Shown here: piece after piece, positions 46,199 to 57,257 of the stretch
How the letters are laid out: each line of letters opens with the position of its first letter
Position numbering within the stretch: position 1 is the stretch's first letter
From: Laccaria trichodermophora
Taxonomy: Eukaryota > Basidiomycota > Agaricomycetes > Agaricales > Hydnangiaceae
Direction: 5' to 3'
Length of the DNA: 64,000 nucleotides
Assembly (NCBI GenBank): GCA_018417955.1
Contig: JACTVC010000002.1
Location: forward strand, 4,464,001-4,528,000
Notes under the pieces: model-generated
The model's database searches: none
Told to the model about the DNA's origin: nothing
What the model saw: the letters and a program-made list of their open reading frames with translations, nothing else
Made by a program: the position numbers and the translations under genes

Positions 46199-46533
46199 AT
46201 GGCTGTAAGTACTCCTCGATTCTATACAACACTTCTCCATTTAATCCTATATGCAGTTTGCCAACTCTCTCTACAACGCCGTTTTCAAGCGCAATAGTAC
46301 GGAACAACTTACCACTCACTACCTTTACTCATTGTCTTTTCAGGCGTATTCGTCACAACAGTATTCGCTGGAGCTTTTGCGTTCGGCATTGGTTTTGACT
46401 TGGGTGTCACCAAGTTCTACGACACCTGGAATAAGGGGGTACGTCGCATTCTATTCTCCCAGCTACATCGTCTTTATCCATTGCGGTTTAGAAACAATGG
46501 AAGGATATTCGTGATAAATATGTTCAAGAGTAG
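46199..46533 (+). CDS. QCR9: Cytochrome bc1 complex subunit 9
   Basis: A 60-residue single-span subunit of respiratory complex III. Exons 46199-46204 (6 nt: ATG GCT), 46257-46296, 46344-46438 and 46492-46533. The protein reads MAFANSLYNAVFKRNSV, then the membrane helix FVTTVFAGAFAFGIGFDLGV, then FYDTWNKGKQWKDIRDKY. N-terminal LYNAVFKRN and C-terminal NKGKQWKDI match the family (yeast: LYKTFFKRN, NKGKLWKD). The gene is too small and too split to show as one open frame. The next gene starts only 68 bp downstream on the same strand. Confidence 0.93.
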
Positions 46534-46601
46534 AGAATAATTTACATTTTTTATTTTTGAGTTGTGGGAATACATGAGATTAAACTTGTCCTGAACCTGC
46601 C

Positions 46602-47544
46602 ATGTCAACATCACCCCCTCCAGCCAATGTCACCGACATGGACGTCGACAAGCAATCTCCAGTCGACAAGCACTCCGTAGTCGACAAGCCAGACGCAAAA
46701 GTCATCATCGTCACAAATTTGACACGCAACGTCGTCGAATCTCACCTCAAAACTGTTTTTGGTTTCTACGGCGAAATCATTAAAACTGACCTCCCACTCT
46801 TTGGAAAATGTATGTAGCTCTATCATAACTCTAGTGGTTCATCGAGTTGATCATATTTCTCCATTAGCTGGCCAAAACAGAGGGAAAGCAGCCTTGGAAT
46901 ATGCAGACCCTCCCTCAGCTCACAAAGCTGCCTCCCACATGAATGGTGGTCAGCTAGACGGCGCCATTCTCCAAGTCTCACTCTCGGACTTGCCTGTCCG
47001 CAGCCGTTCGCGTTCCCCTCGCCGTGTTCCTCCACCTCGCAACGCCCGCGATAGACCTCGATCCATCTCCCGCTCTCGTTCTCGCTCTCGCTCACCACCG
47101 CCCTACAGAAGAAGGCCCGATGGATACCCACCAAGGGACACTTTCAGAGGAAGAGGGTTTGGCCGGAGAGGAGGTCCACCAGGGCGCGACCGCGATATGT
47201 ACAGGCGTGGACGTTCCCGTAGCCGCTCGCGTTCCCGCTCCCCTGTTCGTCGTGTTGCGGGAGAGAGACCGCCGCTACCTAGGAGGCGTTCTCCCAGCTA
47301 CTCTCGTGGAGGCTATGGTCGTGCCCGCAGGTCCAGGTCCCGAAGCTACTCTGTGCGGTCCAGTCGTTCGAGGACGAGATCGCTTTCCCGCTCTCGTTCT
47401 CGGTCCATGTCTTACTCGTCGTATTCAAGGTATAGCCGCAGCAGGAGTCGCTCCCGGTCGGTGAGCAGAGCAAGAAGAAGCTATAGTCGTGACGATATTA
47501 GAGACAGCAGGTCCAGGTCTCCAAAGGACACCAAAGAGTCGTAG
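46602..47544 (+). CDS. RRM protein with long RS domain, RNPS1-like SR protein
   Basis: A 294-residue RNA-binding protein. Exons 46602-46809 and 46868-47544. The RRM covers about residues 32-108: KVIIVTNLTRNV (RNP2 position), FGFYGEIIKTDLP, then after the intron NRGKAALEYADPPSAHKA (RNP1 position) and LDGAILQVSLS. RNP1 lacks the usual aromatic pair, as in RNPS1/Srp-type RRMs. The C-terminal 170 residues are SR, RS, SP and RG repeats with a GRGFGRRGGPPG segment. The arrangement RRM plus C-terminal RS tail fits RNPS1 or an EJC/SR splicing factor. Expected in the nucleus, regulated by SR kinases. Confidence 0.85.
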
Positions 47545-47647
47545 TGTATTCTAGTTCCTTTATTTCTTGATCGTTATCCTTTTATCTACTCATTTTCAAA
47601 AATGGTATAATATTCCATCCAACAGAGTTCTATGATCAAATAAATAT

Positions 47648-50600
47648 TTAGTCGCTCGCTATAGAATCGTCGTCTGCGAGGAAAGGTCTGCGATAGCAAT
47701 GTCAGTTCCGAACCGAGGGAGTAGCAGAATGTCACAGACGGATAGTCATAGTCGTTTCTGATGGCATTCGACATCCATTCTTCGTCCGCCTCTTGTTGGG
47801 GGAAACCAGATCCTCCCGCTATGTTAAGCACGACAGGAAGTAGAACAAGGCCATGAAGAGCTCCGGAAATGATCAACGTGAGCCACATCCGGAAATAATA
47901 GATCTTGAAATTGTCATGAGTACGAGAGGGACGAACGTCCGAGTAATGCTACTAACCTCCAGAAGCCTTGAGCGTGTCAACGCGAGCACGGACATACCAA
48001 TCAGCTTGGTAAAAGTAATTCCGGACAGAACCTATTGAAAGGTTTAGATGAGTTAACCAATCTCGACCCTTGCTTTCTCACCGAAGGCCCGATGTCTACC
48101 AATGCAGTCCACATCCGCTCATCCCGCTCCTTCTGACCAGACGGATGATCAACAGGAAGTCCTGTTCCAGCGCTCATGAATGCGCGAGCAACATGCGCAC
48201 AGAATTCGACAGCAATTCCGAGAGATATGACGAGATTGACCAAGCTAATGGCATTGAGGCTGATGCCCCAAATGGACATGATGCCCATAACCGTTGTCAC
48301 GGTCAGAGCAACAACACCAGTCACGATCGTTCCCGTTCTCCATGATCCAAGCATAAAAGCCATGATGACGAGGACTGATGCCAATCCTAGACCCAGAACT
48401 TCCTGTGTAATCGCAATAATGTGGGCATATTGGTCGAAGAAGACATAGAATAGGGAGTAAGGGAAAACTGTTGCCCCAGTTTCCTCCGAGATCTCTTCCG
48501 CAATTCGGTGGGCAGCAGCAAAGGCGTTGATAAAGTCAGCTTGACTCTTAAGAGGAGAATGGAAGGTGCGGAAATGAGATGCGACGACGCTATCAGAATC
48601 AAGGGAAAGGGCAGTCCCAAATGATGCCTTGCCAGCCAAAGGACATTCTTCGGTGGTTGGCGAAATCCACCACTGCCTGAGATATTGCATGAACTCCCCA
48701 TCCTCAGGCAACCCATCCATGGTAATGTTCCACACAGGCTCTTTACCTTCATAGCAGGGCCGACAGAGGCGGGGGGGATCCCTTTCACGACAGAAAACAG
48801 AGGGGTCTGCCTTGCGGACTCGACAGCATTCTTCTTTCCCAGGATCGAGCCAGCCAAGGAAATCGTCTATCCAAGATGCAGTGGGTTCTGATATGAAAGA
48901 TGACTCGGGACGCTTGCGTTCTCCTTCTAATCGATTGGGAACAGATGTATCAAGGCACGTTGTGAACCGACCACACAATGTTTGTTGGCCTTGACGTTGA
49001 GTGACGTCGATATCTTTGGCGACGAAATAAACAGGTGGACCAATGTCGAGGTACGCATCAAGGTTGTCGAAATATGAAATAAGATAGGAATCAGATGGTA
49101 AGGCGAGCCTTTGATCTTGTAGGACGTGTTTGTTATAGGTGTAAAAGAAGGGGAAACACACTTACCTAGACCCAATTCAATATGTTGCATAGATATTACA
49201 GATGCCACAAAGACCCCTGCAAAGGTAATCAAAACAATGCCTTTCACAACGGGCTTGAGCAAGAATGGTGCGTAATATCGGCGGATAAATCGTGCAACTC
49301 TGCCAAGACCTCCACCACTCAATGGAGCATCAGGCAATGCAATTCGTGGAGGCAATCTTATGCACGGCAAACAATCCACATGGCTTGACTGAGATAGCTT
49401 TTAGTGTGAGGTGAGAATGTGAATGGAAGGGGAAACGTACCTCGACGCGTTTCAGATCGAGCAACAAAGCACTGACGAAAACTGTGACCTGCAGAGTCGC
49501 ATTTAAAAAGACGCTTCCAGCAGCGTAAAGCGCGAAATTGCGGACTGCAGGCATGGGTACAAGCGCTCCCAATGCAAAAGCCGTCGTTTCAGTGATGGTA
49601 CTTAGAAGAATAGATGGTCCCATTTTCGCCAACGCCCTCCCAACTCGCTCTTCAGCTGGAAGGTATAAAGGCATCGAAGAGGCGTCGACATCATTGGTCG
49701 ACTCAAAGGGCGACCTTGATGAATTGGTGGGTGACATGGGCGCTGAGAAGCCAGGGCCTTGGAAAGTGGGTGCTGCGGCATTGGGACCGTGTAAGAGATT
49801 CTGTCGATCCAGCTCGTGAACGAGGATAAAGACATTGTCGACTCCAACAGCAAGGACGAGAAATGGTATTACTTCGGCAATGATCAGGGTAACCTTGACT
49901 TCAAGAAAGGAGAAGAAGCCCACAGAAGATGAGACGGAAAGTATCACAAGAAGGATGCCAAATAGACCAAGTGTAAATTTAGATCCAACAAAAAGGGAAC
50001 GAGGTAGCCGCGGGAAGAGGCGAGGTGGGGGCCGTGAGTCTACGGAAAGGGATGACGATGAGACGCTAGATCGAGTGAAAAGGCGGGGGAAGTTCTGTCC
50101 CCATTCAATGAGGGATGCCACAAGGCCATCTTCCTGTCGTATTGCAGACCCGCTTCCCAAAGTCAGAGAGACATAGAAGAACATCGCGAGATATGACAGG
50201 ACAACAATTTTGACATCCATGTTGGTACTTTTATTGATTTCCTCTTCGAGGGAGACACCAGTTGAAAATGCGATTTCCAACCCACTTTCAGCTGACCTCT
50301 CACTCAAGTCAACGAGATATGAACGCAATGTCTCCTCCCATTCCATAGCTCTGGCTTGTGTTACAGAGTCTAGTGAGTCGGATACAACGTAGGTAACCAC
50401 CATTGCTTCAGCTTCGAGGTACAACGGGGTGTCTGCCTCTCGTGGAACGCCTCCCAACACGTAGTGTGGGCCTAGCGGTTGTTGAAAGTCTGGAAGACAC
50501 TCGACAGGACTATTGGCACATTCTAGAAGATGTTCTGACCAGCTCTCTTCATCGTAGTCATCTAGGTCGTTGCCAAACCATGCAGCAATAGATTGAACGA

Positions 50601-52093
50601 CACATGCGCCTCGTGGACCAGCAGGCTTGAAACATACATCAGAAAGTTTGTAGCCACTGGGGGATACAAGAGCCCGGATGTCAGCTTCAACCTCGAACCA
50701 ATATTTTAAGTGGTCCCAAGAAAGAACTGGTGGCTTAGATCCAAAGGAGCGTGCAACCGACGAAGAATTCTGTTCAGCGTCACCAACACCTCCCACTGCT
50801 GTGACAAAAATTTGTTCGGTTCGATAGAACGGTCCAAAATGTTCATCAAAATACTCTTTTTGTTGCTTGCTCTCGGAGGAGGGTGCTACCCATAGGCGGA
50901 CTGGGTCGGTCTCGATCTCAAACTTCTTCCACCCTATGTTGAGAAGCCCAGCAAGGAGGAACACTGTGGCAAACGTCAACCATGGATATGATGCAGTCAG
51001 CATTCCTAGTCGATAGAAGAAGCGGCGAAGGATATTGTTCAGAGGATATTGGCGGGGCTGAACTGTTTCCATGGGATCAAGGAGTGAAGCGCCGCGGCCT
51101 AGATTGCGTGAATCTGACTGAGTGCCAACGGAATCTTCGTCCAAATACTGAGCAAGAGAACCAGCGCCAATCAAACCCCTTGTATGCGTTCTTGGTGACG
51201 CTGTGTCAGCAGACAGAGCCACCCTTTCGTAAGTCGTCTCTCTCTGCCTCCGTATCGTCGTTTGCACAACGTATCCAATGAAGAAACTGAGCACTGCAAG
51301 GCCGTAGGCGAGGATGAGAACAAAGGAAAGGCATGATAAGCCGCCAAGATAGCAGGCAGAAGAACCGTCAGGCGGTGGCACATAGGGAAGGGTGGGGCAA
51401 ACATCTGGACAGTCGATACATGTACACCGACTACTGAGGTCGACATCTGCACAGTTTCGAGGTATGGAATTCAGAGATGAAAATTCGGGAGGGGTGTTGT
51501 GAGGAAAGTCGATTTGGAATGGACTCCCTATTGACTTCTCGTCGCCCATAAACTTGAAGAATGACGAATAGTCCTTGGCCCCACCTCCAATTAGGTCCAT
51601 AGCATAGCCGTTGGTGGTCCCAACCTGAACATTCTTGCAGCTGTCAAAGAAGCCGTTCCCGTACTGCTCTGAGACAAAAAAGTCAAGGGATTTCACTGCT
51701 ACTTTTTCGTCCTGGGTTTTCTGAGTTGAAGTGATGTTCAGGAAGGTTGACTGGTGTGGGGAACATGTGAAGGTACAGAAGAATGAGCGGAAGTTGTTCC
51801 GGCAAGCCGGACACGCCGCTATTAAGCCTTCCACCTGGTTGAAGTTGTCACGGAGGGTTTCGACTTGATCCGACGTACAACAGACTGGTCCTTGAGCGAA
51901 ATCTGAACCACATACGTCGACCAGAAGATCGCGTGATTCATCGTCCTCGGGCTGGAAAGTTTCTAGTAAAAAGACAATATCTGGTTCATTTGACACACAC
52001 CTCAAGCGCAGGTCCGTCATACGGACATGGAAGTGGTTTTCCAAACATGCTCTTCCTCCCACAGGAACCTCGCATTCTACAACGCCGCTCCAT
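47648..52093 (-). CDS. NCR1: Niemann-Pick C1-type sterol transporter
   Basis: Vacuolar/lysosomal sterol transporter with sterol-sensing and Patched domains. Exons 52093-52001, 51951-49441, 49388-49166, 49115-48082, 48031-47957, 47903-47740 and 47687-47648 (1379 residues). The Cys-rich N-terminal domain has SCGRKSMFGKPLPCPYDG, VCCTSDQVETL, CPACRNNFRSFFCTFTCSP and TNGYAMDLIGGGAKDY. A first TM follows, then the luminal domain, the sterol-sensing domain from about 612 (IAEVIPFLVLAVGVDNVFILVHEL) and a second Cys-rich luminal loop. The C-terminal TM bundle has ISLGIAVEFCAHVARAF. The N-terminal intron was fixed by joining PYDGPALE to PEDDESRD. No signal peptide is visible before SCGRK: the only in-frame ATGs give MERRCRMRG, so the true 5' end is uncertain. 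Confidence 0.93.
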
Positions 52094-52254
52094 GGTTTTT
52101 CTACGAAGATATTGAGTGTTGAGGAGAGGGACCGAAGGGCATACGGCGTAGAGTTGAAAGCTGCTAATGGCTGTTAGCTAAAGCACTGCAGTAAAGCAGA
52201 TAGTGACGCGACTTCCCCAACGCAATCACGTGAGAATTCCAAATCTAATCTTCC
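52094..52254. promoter_or_regulatory. Divergent promoter NPC1/DPH1 with CACGTG
   Basis: 161 bp between the proposed starts. CACGTG lies at 52227-52232. It is also the only place upstream where a signal-peptide exon for the NPC1 gene could lie, and I find none in any minus-strand frame. Confidence 0.45.
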
Positions 52255-54045
52255 ATGACTGAGGAATCAACAAAAAAGTCAAACGCTACCAAGCCCCGGA
52301 AACGCTTTGTCGGGAGCAAGTCCGCAAAGCCATCTAAACCAGGCACCCACCCGACCCTTGCCAATCAAATTCCTCAAGATATCCTCCTCGACGACCAATT
52401 GAATGCCGCGATAAAGCAACTACCCTCCAACTACTCCTTTGAGATCCATAAAACCATCCATCATGTTAGGAAGAACAACGCTTCAATGGTCGCTCTGCAA
52501 ATGCCAGAGGGGTTACAGATGTTTGCTTGCACCATCGCGGATATCATTGAGCGGTGCGCAGGTGATTCTTTATCGTATATTGAATCAAGCTAAGTATGCT
52601 AGGTTCACTAACGCGTTGACTGTGATCATGGGCGACGTTACGTATGGTGCATGCTGCGTTGATGATTACACTGCCGTTGCTTTGGGCTGCGATTTATTGG
52701 TTCACTATGGCCACAGCTGCTTGGGTGAGTGGCTAACTCCTACCTTCGAATTCTGCGTCAACCGGAAATTCTAGTTCCTATGGATCAGACCTCCATCAAG
52801 TCCCTTTACGTGTTTGTAGAAGTTGGCATTGACTCTGCCCATCTCGCACAAACCATCCGCACAAACTTCCCCGACGACCAGAAGACATTCCACGAGACTT
52901 TATTGGATTACGAGGAAACCATCAGTCGCATACCGATTGGTAGTCAAATCGGACCGGCCAAGCATCTTCGTATAGAGGGTCCATCATCTTCACCAAGTGA
53001 AGGCCTGGAGAGCGATGTAAAAGAGAAGTCAGGGTTGCCGCACCAGCCGACAAGATTAGCACTCGTTTCAACCATCCAGTTTGTAGCTGCTCTCCAACGG
53101 TTGAAAGAGGATCTTGCAAACGAATCCACGGACCATAAATCACATCGCCCCACTAAATTGCTAGTGGACGGATCAACTGCGGTCACCAATGACGCTGCAA
53201 TGACGACGAGTATTCCAAAATACTGGACGGGGAGATACGACGCCACCATCCCAAGATCTAAACCTCTTTCACCAGGGGAAATTCTAGGGTGCACGGCTCC
53301 ACGACTAGACAACACCGATGCGTTGATGTATGTTCGTTTTTATCGCGTCGTGGGTGGTGTTGATTTTTGCCTAGCTACCTTGGGGATGGCCGGTTTCATT
53401 TGGAGTCGATAATGATTGCAAATCCATCTGTCCCCGCTTTTCGTTATGACCCCTACTCCAAAAAACTAACTCGTGAAAGATACGATCACCGGGAGATGCA
53501 GTTGGTCAGAGACAGCGCTGTGCAGGTCGCCAGGAAAAGCATATCAGCCTTTTCTTCAATAGATCGACTCAGCATCACGCACAATCCCAAGGAGGCTATG
53601 CCCCCTCTCTGGGGTGTAATTCTCGGAACCTTGGGCAGGCAAGGAAGTTTCAAGCAGCTTCAGGTACTACTCGGTTGTTGTGGTCGTTATAATAAACCAA
53701 TCCATTTTTCAGGCAATTATGAATCAACTCGAAGCTTCGGATGTGCCGATACCGTACATACCGATCCTCCTTTCAGAGCTATCGCCAGCGAAGCTTGCTC
53801 TATTCAATCCCCATATAGCGACATTCATTCAAACATCGTGTCCGCGTCTCTCCATTGATTGGGGATATGCATTTGACCGACCGTTGTTGAGTCCTTACGA
53901 GACTGCAGTAGCAGTGGGCAAGACAGCGAGTTGGATGGATGCGCCCGAGCGGGGAAAGTCAAAATCTGACGTTGGTGTTTACCCCATGGATTTCTACGAG
54001 GCGGGCAGTCCTTGGTCAGTGGCAAGGACGAAGGCTTCTTTTTAG
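52255..54045 (+). CDS. DPH1: Diphthamide synthesis protein DPH1 (radical 3-amino-3-carboxypropyl transferase)
   Basis: With DPH2 it transfers the 3-amino-3-carboxypropyl group of SAM to a histidine of eEF2. Exons 52255-52553, 52603-52724, 52775-53327, 53375-53663 and 53713-54045 (531 residues). Family motifs: [26 protein letters not shown] (first cluster Cys), [23 protein letters not shown] (second Cys region), [12 protein letters not shown], [22 protein letters not shown] and [13 protein letters not shown] (third Cys). The three cysteines bind the [4Fe-4S] cluster. Intron 1 was placed at 52554-52602 so that [15 protein letters not shown] reads through; a 28 nt alternative is too short. The C-terminus has [10 protein letters not shown]. 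Confidence 0.95.
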
Positions 54046-54617
54046 TCGACTCTCCACAACACGACAGTAATCTTTGTAATAAATGCATCTGCACGCCCAG
54101 AAGCCAAACCCTTCAGTCCATTTTCTCTTGGGAGATCTCAGATATCGGTCCAAGGCAGATCACTTCACGGAATGATCGAGGTCTTCATTTTCAAGGAGGT
54201 TTGTGATGACCGAGATTTCTAGGCACCACACCCGACTCCCGCGGTCTTGAAGGGTTTTGATAGCTCAAAAGCCTGCCCTTTGACTCTCTCATTTGCTCTC
54301 TGGTAGGATGCTTGCAAAACAATTTTCGGAAACCAATGTGGACGTTCATTGACCACTTATTTCTTTTCTCTCGCAAGAAAATTGGCGCCTTTGATCGATT
54401 CAGCCTTGCCGGCCACCCGGCGGTGTTACGGCAGGCCATATCAAGTTAGACCTGCCCAGCGGCGCCGCCGTCGTTGTGGGCGTAAGTCTGGACTGATTAG
54501 TTACATACTTATGGCACCTCAAAGTTCTCCAGTAAAAATATGGTCTTCTGGTCTTCTTCCATCGTTTCGACCAAGGACTATGCTCTGTGAGTCCCTCCAC
54601 GTTACTAGGGAATTCAG
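54046..54617. other. Intergenic region upstream of DUF6533 gene
   Basis: 572 bp between tandem plus-strand genes. A 114-codon frame at 54349-54693 overlaps the first exon of the next gene in another frame and has no domain. I see no RNA gene or repeat. Confidence 0.4.
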
Positions 54618-56327
54618 ATGGAAGAAAACTATACTCTCGTCCAGTATGCGCAAAGTGAGTTCTTCGTTTCTGTTGGATGGTCGCGGGGGCTGATTGTGCG
54701 CCAACAAAGTCGCTGCTACCGTCGTTACTCTTTATGATCACGGTACGCTTTTTTATAGCGCCTACTGGATGGCTTTAGTTGCTGATGCATTGGCAGTTAT
54801 TACTTTAGATCTCGAGGTAAGAACGCCGGTGCTTGCTCATTCATGCAGCTTCTGACACGCCTGGCGTAATAGGCCGAACTAATATGGGTGCGCAGATATT
54901 CTTCTCAGCTATTGCGCGTGTTCAAACGTTTCGTCAAGTCAAAGCGATGGTCTAAATCTAAAATCCTTTTTTTTATTGTACGCAAAAAGTCCTGGCATCG
55001 TCGCGTGGCTGAACTTCACTTTGCTTTTACAGTGCAGATATTTCGGCGACGGCCTTTTAATGTACGTCTCTTTTTCTGAACGTTGTATTCTGCGCTCATT
55101 TGTATAGTTACGATTCATTGGGTGAGCGTCACCTGTCAAGAGGGTGCTCCGAGATATAACCGTTACGCCTCAGTATTTTTAGAAAGAAACATTAGTCAAA
55201 AGGTGTGTGTAATTATACCCGCAATCTTTTAGACCGCTAACTTTTCACTTTAAAGTTGTATGTAAATCTTTTTCTCATCTTTTATTGATGACCTGAAATA
55301 TCTGCCGCCAACAGTTGTAAGGATAAGCCCGCTCAACCTGCTCATCCAGTTTATATTCTTCAGGTTTAATAGGTTTCGGTATCATCAATGGCGGAGCTGT
55401 TCTTATAATATGGACTAGTCAATGTGAGAACCCACTGCTACTTTCCTCCTCCCTGAACTCATACTCTCCGACAGTCATCATGCAGCTACGGATAAGAACG
55501 CTATACGGGGAAAGAGTTTCCTTGTGCCTAACTCTTAGCTTCTTGGGCGAGATCGCTGCGGTGACGGCCCTCCAAGTCATGTCCATCATAGGCTTGCATC
55601 ATGATGGTATACAAAGATTCCACTGAAGCGGTGTACGCTAATTACTTGAATTGTAGTGACCAACTCTGACTTTGGCATGGGGGTGCACATGTGTACGCGC
55701 ATCGCAGCGCCGCCGTATATATTCCTCTTTTGGGTTCCCATCCTCATTTTTGAGTGTCTTTTATTCGTGTTATCGCTGCGCATAGCGTATCGAAATTGTT
55801 TAGAGGTTGGGAACTGGCGAGGGGCCTCCTTGTTGCATGTCCTTTTGCGAGATAATTTTGGGCACTTTGCGTGGTATGTGCAATCTCGTTGATTTGAAAT
55901 TGTTGAGCTCATGATGGGAACCAGCGCCTTTGCATTTTATACTGTAACTGCTGTTGCATGGTTAACTGTCAATGTGGGTTATCTTGCGGTTGTTTACTGG
56001 TAGAGGCTAACGTTGATGCAGCCTCGCTACTGGAGCATACCATCCGTGTTTGCTTATTCCATGACGATTACTCTTACATGCAGACTGGTCCTCAACCTAT
56101 GTGACGCGTTCCATCACCCAAGAGGGATGTGTAATATGCCTTTAGAGACGGCGACCGCGGGAAGATCAAGCGGTTCCGAGGAAGTAGGAAGGGCTAGGAC
56201 CGTGTCTCTGCAGTTTGCGACAAATGTCGCGAGGACTCAGGGGCTGGAATACGAGCTCGATGTCCTGAAGGAGAGTAGCAGAGAGTCAAGCGTTGAGGTA
56301 ATGGATTCTATTCAAAGTGTGGCGTAG
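54618..56327 (+). CDS. DUF6533-type multi-pass membrane protein, receptor-like
   Basis: A 327-residue protein in 13 exons, several tiny: 54618-54654, 54710-54742, 54797-54816, 54873-54887 (15 nt), 54939-54977, 55033-55061, 55108-55121 (14 nt), 55174-55206, 55364-55423, 55475-55606, 55657-55873, 55925-55973 and 56022-56327. The start reads AATVVTLYDHVITLDLEAELIW and SKILFFICRYFGD, the hallmark of the DUF6533 family expanded in Agaricomycetes. TM helices continue with GLIGFGIINGGAVLIIW, FIMQLRIRTLYG, FLGEIAAVTALQVMSI, YIFLFWVPILIFECLLFVLSLR and WSIPSVFAYSMTITL..LVLNL. The cytoplasmic tail is Ser/Glu-rich. Seven-helix topology suggests a sensor but no ligand or function is known. The stretch 55207-55363 can be read as one 157 nt intron or as three adjacent introns. 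Confidence 0.78.
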
Positions 56328-56581
56328 GATAGATAATGGCGTTACTATTCGATTGAGGCGTTTACGCCGCGAGGAGGTCGGGGGTTAGTTGGCTGTGCTT
56401 ATCTTGCTGCACAATTGGGTGTAGCTGCATTCTGGGACGGTCGCCACAAGATCGCCAGGGACGTCAAACGGCGCTAATAGAGAGCATTACTCGCGGGCTG
56501 GAACACGATCGGCAAGAAGGAGAAGCGCAAACGAGGGTTTTTCGCACATATCGGACCGAGATACGATCACATGACTGTAAA

Positions 56582-57112
56582 ATGTTGCAAGGGAACGGCG
56601 ACGACGAAGTGGCTCCTAGGCGGCAGATCCACCTCAATGTGCCACCACGGTTGGTGATAGTACCTGGGACAGCGATCATAGTGGGTATTGCGATTGGGTT
56701 GATGCGGGGAGGACGGGCGACGTCGTTGCGTTTTCTTGCGGAGAATGCACACCGACCGCCGACTACGGTGCAAGGATGGTACTTTTACAACAAGACGAAG
56801 AACTACAAAGTGATACTTGGTGGATTGAAGGGAGCCGGAGTGGATGCCAGTAAGCTGGGATTAATGGGGTTGGGGTGGGTAGGGATAGAAGAAGGAATGG
56901 AGCGTCTAGGGTGGGGTGAGTGTAAAGAGATTGGTGCAGCAGTGGGAACTGGAGCTGTGTTCTGTGGAGTGTGTAAGTGGGTGGACTGTCAAAAATGGGA
57001 TGGAACGCTGATATGGAAAAAGAACAGATCGATTAGGTTGGAAGCTATCGCGAAAAACGCTATTGCTTGGATTGATAGTAGGAAGCGCGTTGAAGACTTT
57101 GAATTGGACTAG
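56582..57112 (+). CDS. Conserved-looking membrane protein, 5' part frame-disrupted or unresolved
   Basis: A 176-residue open frame from the ATG at 56582. It has one or two hydrophobic segments (RLVIVPGTAIIVGIAIGL at 23-40 and a weaker GLMGLGWVGI region) within a well-ordered sequence, including RFLAENAHRPPTTVQGWYFY. The frame stays open upstream to 56357 and looks coding from about 56460 (a charged helix ending in RTYRTEIRSHD), but has no ATG there. In another frame, 56337-56474 also reads like protein (GLVGCAYLAAQLGVAAFW then DGRHKIARDVKRR) and stops at TAA 56475. Either an intron joins the two (a 41 nt GT-AG candidate is 56384-56424) or a frameshift has split the gene. I do not recognise the function. 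Confidence 0.5.
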   Translation: MLQGNGDDEVAPRRQIHLNVPPRLVIVPGTAIIVGIAIGLMRGGRATSLRFLAENAHRPPTTVQGWYFYNKTKNYKVILGGLKGAGVDASKLGLMGLGWVGIEEGMERLGWGECKEIGAAVGTGAVFCGVCKWVDCQKWDGTLIWKKNRSIRLEAIAKNAIAWIDSRKRVEDFELD

Positions 57113-57257
57113 AGCGAAGTTTGCCGCAACTACATAAGAGAGGAGCCGCAGATCGTCAGCTGTAATTATGCAGATACTCCCGTCGCCGTGTTCTTCCCGT
57201 CATCAACGACACAATAATCTTGCATTTCATCCTACTATCTCTTTTTTCCACTGGACC

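Noticed and set aside
45525..46533. A mitochondrial gene cluster including uS11m, QCR9, HEM1, AIM32 and the sirtuin
   Set aside because: They are spread over 40 kb among unrelated genes; only the uS11m/QCR9 and AIM32/sirtuin pairs are adjacent, which chance can explain.
46602..47544. A 146-codon alternative frame across the RS exon
   Set aside because: It is a shadow frame; the RRM joins in frame only to the RS-coding frame.
52559..52586. A 28-nt intron in DPH1
   Set aside because: The donor at 52554 with the acceptor at 52602 gives 49 nt and restores [15 protein letters not shown].
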